From Phymorhynchus buccinoides (Eukaryota > Mollusca > Gastropoda > Neogastropoda > Raphitomidae): a stretch of 64,000 bases of DNA. Location of the stretch: positions 1,373,354 to 1,437,353 of the forward strand of contig CM065698.1 in NCBI GenBank assembly GCA_017654935.2, read 5' to 3'. Position numbers and translations under genes: made by a program. Of this stretch, positions 61,098 through 64,000 are shown one piece after another (the stretch's first letter is position 1; each line of letters starts with the position of its first letter). The notes under the pieces are model-generated. The model saw only the letters and a program-made list of their open reading frames with translations, searched no databases and had not been told where the DNA came from.

Positions 61098-63735
61098 GTT
61101 TGTCTGATAATTGTTTGAATTACATTATTGGTGAGTTCAATCATCATGTGTTTGAAATGGTGTCTTCTACTGACATGAGTGAGAGAAGGGGCAGCATTCT
61201 AACCATGGGTTTGTATGATAATTCATGGTTTTAGTTGTTTATTTTTGGATGAGTTTAGTCATTATGTCTTTGAGATGTCCTCTACTGACATCATTCATGA
61301 CAGAAAGTGCGGCATTCTGACCATAGGTTTGTGTAATAAGTGATTTTGGTTTCTTATTGTTTGACCCTGAGTGTCTAATATTGGAACATAATTCAATAAT
61401 GAGTTCAACATAAAAAAATCTTTGAGATGGTTTTGAATACTGGCGGCGTTCTCACCATAGGTTGATGAAACAATTGTAGTTTTTTTTATGTGGGTGTGGG
61501 TAGGTTTGTCTGTGTGTGCCACCACTGTCTGTGTTGATTTTTTTAGTGAGTTTGATACTTTTGCTGACTACTATATGATCTGAAAAAAGTAATATGTATG
61601 CTATGTCTGTCTATTCCAGTGGCTCTGATCTCAGTGGATGCGGGCAGTGTGTCGACTCGCATGAGTCGCTTTGCCAACTACCTCCGCAACATGATGCCGT
61701 CGACAGACGCCGTTGTCATGGAGATGACTGCCAAGGCCATGGGAGTGCTGGCCCTTTCCTCGGGCACGTTTGCCGCGGAATACGTGGAGTTTGAAGTGAG
61801 GCGGGCGCTGGAGTGGTTATCCAACGTGGAGAGGAACGAAGGCAGGAGACACGCCTCTGTAAGTCAACTTGGTATTGCGTTGTGTTACACCCTTTGTAGT
61901 GAGCTTTGAGCTTGGCATCCTGTTGGCTGATGGTGCCTTATTTACACCCAACATAGAAACAAACTAAATGGAATAACTTGCATGCACCCTATTTTCCCTT
62001 GCATGCTCCATTTAATAGATCAAGTTGTAATGGAAGTTTTAGTTGGATTAAAATTTTCCCTCAAGCATAATTGATTAACAAAGTGTTTGAAAACAAATGC
62101 AATATGACGCTGAACCAAGTTGCATTTAATGCTTTACTGGTGCTGGCAGTAACCCCCCCACCTTCATTTCCCAAGTTGAACAGTTATTGACTCTCATATA
62201 CCATGACTCCAGTTTTTGTCACAGCATGTGTGCTCTGTATCCCTTGATTTGCTGTTTGCTGTGCCCCAGGTGTTGATGCTGTGTGCTCTGTATCCCTTGA
62301 TTTGCTGTTTGCTGTGCCCCAGGTGTTGATGTTGGCAGTGAACAGCATGTGTGCTCTGTATCCCTTGATTTGCTGTTTGCTGTGCCCCAGGTGTTGATGC
62401 TGTGTGCTCTGTATCCCTTGATTTGCTGTTTGCTGTGCCCCAGGTGTTGATGTTGGCAGTGAACAGCATGTGTGCTCTGTATCCCTTGATTTGCTGTTTG
62501 CTGTGCCCCAGGTGTTGATGTTGGCAGTGAACAGCATATGTGCTCTGTATCCCTTGATTTGCTGTTTGCTGTGCCCCAGGTGTTGATGTTGGCAGTGAAC
62601 AGCATACGTGCTCTGTATCCCTTGATTTGCTGTTTGCAGTGCCCCAGGTGTTGATGTTGGCAGTGAACAGCATGTGTGCTCTATATTCCTTGATTTGCTG
62701 TTTGCTGTGCCCCAGGTGTTGATGTTGGCAGTGAACAGCATACGTGCTCTGTATCCCTTGATTTGCTGTTTGCTGTGCCCCAGGTGTTGATGCTGTGTGC
62801 TCTATATTCCTTGATTTGCTGTTTGCTGTGCCCCAGGTGTTGATGTTGGCAGTGAACAGCATGTGTGCTCTATATCCCTTGATTTGCTGTTTGCTGTGCC
62901 CCAGGTGTTGTTGCTGTGTGCTCTATATTCCTTGATTTGCTGTTTGCTGTGCCCCAGGTGTTGATGCTGTGTGCTCTATATTCCTTGATTTGCTGTTTGC
63001 TGTGCCCCAGGTGTTGATGCTGTGTGCTCTATATTCCTTGATTTGCTGTTTGCTGTGCCCCAGGTGTTGATGCTGTGTGCTCTATATTCCTTGATTTGCT
63101 GTTTGCTGTGCCCCAGGTGTTGATGCTGTGTGCTCTATATTCCTTGATTTGCTGTTTGCTGTGCCCCAGGTGTTGATGCTGTGTGCTCTATATTCCTTGA
63201 TTTGCTGTTTGCTGTGCCCCAGGTGTTGATGTTGGCAGTGAACAGCATGTGTGCTCTATATTCCTTGATTTGCTGTTTGCTGTGCCCCAGGCGTTGATGC
63301 TGTGTGCTCTATATGATATTCCTTGATTTGCTGTTTGCTGTGCCCCAGGTGTTGATGCTGTGTGCTCTATATTCCTTGATTTGCTGTTTGCTGTGCCCCA
63401 GGTGTTGATGTTGGCAGTGAACAGCATGTGTGCTCTATATTCCTTGATTTGCTGTTTGCTGTGCCCCAGGTGTTGATGCTGTGTGCTCTATATGATATTC
63501 CTTGATTTGCTGTTTGCTGTGCCCCAGGTGTTGATGCTGTGTGCTCTATATTCCTTGATTTGCTGTTTGCTGTGCCCCAGGTGTTGATGCTGTGTGCTCT
63601 ATATTCCTTGATTTGCTGTTTGCTGTGCCCCAGGTGTTGATGCTGAAGGAGCTGGCAGTGAACACCCCCACCTTCTTCTTCCAACAAGTCCAGCAGTTCT
63701 TTGACTGCATCTTCAACGCTGTCAGAGACCCCAAG
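60866..63735 (+). CDS. MTOR: serine/threonine kinase TOR (mTOR), N-terminal part; continues off the window
   Basis: Three coding exons in agreement: 60866-61097, 61620-61858 and 63634-63735 (phases 1 and 0), 191 codons so far. Landmarks in mTOR order: MHQFVGGLKNRSEEVRLKTA, EFNHHVFEMVSSTDMNERKG, RFANYLRNMMPSTDAVVMEM, EYVEFEVRRALEWL, NEGRRHAS and LAVNTPTFFFQQVQQFFDCI ending DPK. This is the start of the N-terminal HEAT-repeat region. Known role: catalytic subunit of TORC1/TORC2 controlling growth. The first coding exon has an acceptor (TTTTAG, ends 60847) before the ATG, so a 5' UTR exon lies upstream. The kinase and FRB domains are outside the window. Confidence 0.96.
61130..61465 (+). repeat. 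three downstream copies of the TOR first exon 3' half with donors
   Basis: Copies at 61130-61208 (GAGTTCAATCATCATGTGTT ... ACCATGG|GTTTGT), 61250-61326 (GAGTTTAGTCATTATGTCTT ... ACCATAG|GTTTGT) and 61391-61461 (degenerate, CTCACCATAG|GTTGAT). Divergence increases with distance. Confidence 0.88.
61620..61858 (+). CDS. MTOR: TOR second coding exon
   Basis: Acceptor CTATTCCAG ends at 61619 and donor GTAAGT starts at 61859. Encodes ALISVDAGSVSTRMSRFANY through EFEVRRALEWLSNVERNEGR, strongly matching the mTOR HEAT region. Confidence 0.95.
62215..63633 (+). repeat. array of TOR third-exon acceptors (53- and 68-bp units, ~24 copies)
   Basis: Short unit: GTGTTGATGCTGTGTGCTCT, then ATATTCCTTGATTTGCTGTT and TGCTGTGCCCCAG. 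The long unit has GTGTTGATGTTGGCAGTGAA plus CAGCATG. TGTGCCCCAG|GTGTTGATG equals the true boundary 63633/63634, and the long unit also carries the exon bases TGGCAGTGAACA with CTGAAGGAG deleted. 68-base units dominate 5', 53-base units 3'. Two copies have a TATGATATTCC insertion. Confidence 0.93.
63634..63735 (+). CDS. MTOR: TOR third coding exon
   Basis: Acceptor GTGCCCCAG ends at 63633 and donor GTTAGT starts at 63736. Encodes VLMLKELAVNTPTFFFQQVQ and on to NAVRDPK, 34 codons in phase 0/0. It is the last of the row of identical acceptors, and the only one that continues into the exon. Confidence 0.94.
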
Positions 63736-63837
63736 GTTAGTGTGGCATGGGGTTTAATTATCACACACACGCGCACGCACGCACGCACGCACATCACTTT
63801 ATGTTGGTTGCCTTATATATTGTACTTTTACTAGCTG

Positions 63838-63917
63838 TAAACACCCCCACCTTCTTTTTCCAACATATCCAGCAGTTCTTTGACTGCGTCCTCAATGCTG
63901 TCAGAGACTCCAAAGTA
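63838..63917 (+). pseudogene. degenerate downstream copy of the TOR third exon
   Basis: AACACCCCCACCTTCTTTTT ... CAGTTCTTTGACTGCGTCCT ... GAGACTCCAAAG|TAGTG repeats most of the exon at 63634 with a few substitutions, including loss of the GT donor (AAGTAG). It looks like a dead duplicate. Confidence 0.85.
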
Positions 63918-64000
63918 GTGTAGCATGGGGTTTAGTTATCACACAGACAGACAAACAGGCAGGCACACCAATCACTGAATATTACATGATTTAGTTATCA

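Overview
This is animal nuclear DNA: intron-rich, gene-poor and packed with tandem repeats and transposons. The non-LTR retrotransposon mix, tRNA-headed SINEs and invertebrate-type gene structures suggest a marine invertebrate, most likely a mollusc (inference only; nothing in the window fixes the species). Three protein-coding genes can be supported.

(1) Positions 1069-29777, plus strand: the 3' eight exons of a TNF-receptor-superfamily gene. They hold the end of the cysteine-rich ectodomain, a Thr/Pro stalk, a transmembrane exon, one long 1.53-kb cytoplasmic exon and two terminal exons. All splice phases agree and give 808 codons in the window. The signal peptide and first exons lie upstream of the window. 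(2) Positions 48606-49685, minus strand: an intact single-exon UBIAD1-type UbiA prenyltransferase. (3) From 60866, plus strand, running off the right edge: the first three coding exons of the TOR kinase (mTOR), with N-terminal HEAT-repeat sequence.

Layout: 1-1224 TNFR exon and its acceptor-derived array; 3258-8545 a nested transposon block (inverted-repeat arms around a full-length CR1-like LINE, which holds its own tandem array and a later insertion); 8690-10971 acceptor array and exon; 11.7-14.3 kb 50/47-bp satellite; 15.1-19.2 kb three exons, each with its own donor-spanning array, plus an amplified MITE; 19.8-21.3 kb cytoplasmic exon; 21.6-24.96 kb two more arrays with a LINE insertion; 25.65-29.8 kb last two exons separated by a (CT)222 tract and two acceptor-like arrays; 30-45 kb intergenic arrays, MITE, hAT-like element, SINE, a 3-kb 73-bp satellite and an L2-like LINE; 48.6-49.7 kb UBIAD1; 50-58.6 kb a graveyard of CR1-like LINE fragments, telomere-motif hairpins and SINE; 60-64 kb the TOR 5' end.

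The most striking pattern is that the introns of both multi-exon genes carry tandem arrays whose unit spans an exon/intron junction of the neighbouring exon. The genes are thus surrounded by rows of duplicated 3' or 5' splice sites. The same junction-spanning amplification is seen at a MITE edge and inside a LINE ORF1. The three genes belong to separate pathways (immune/stress receptor signalling, menaquinone/ubiquinone synthesis, growth control), and no operon-like relation is suggested.
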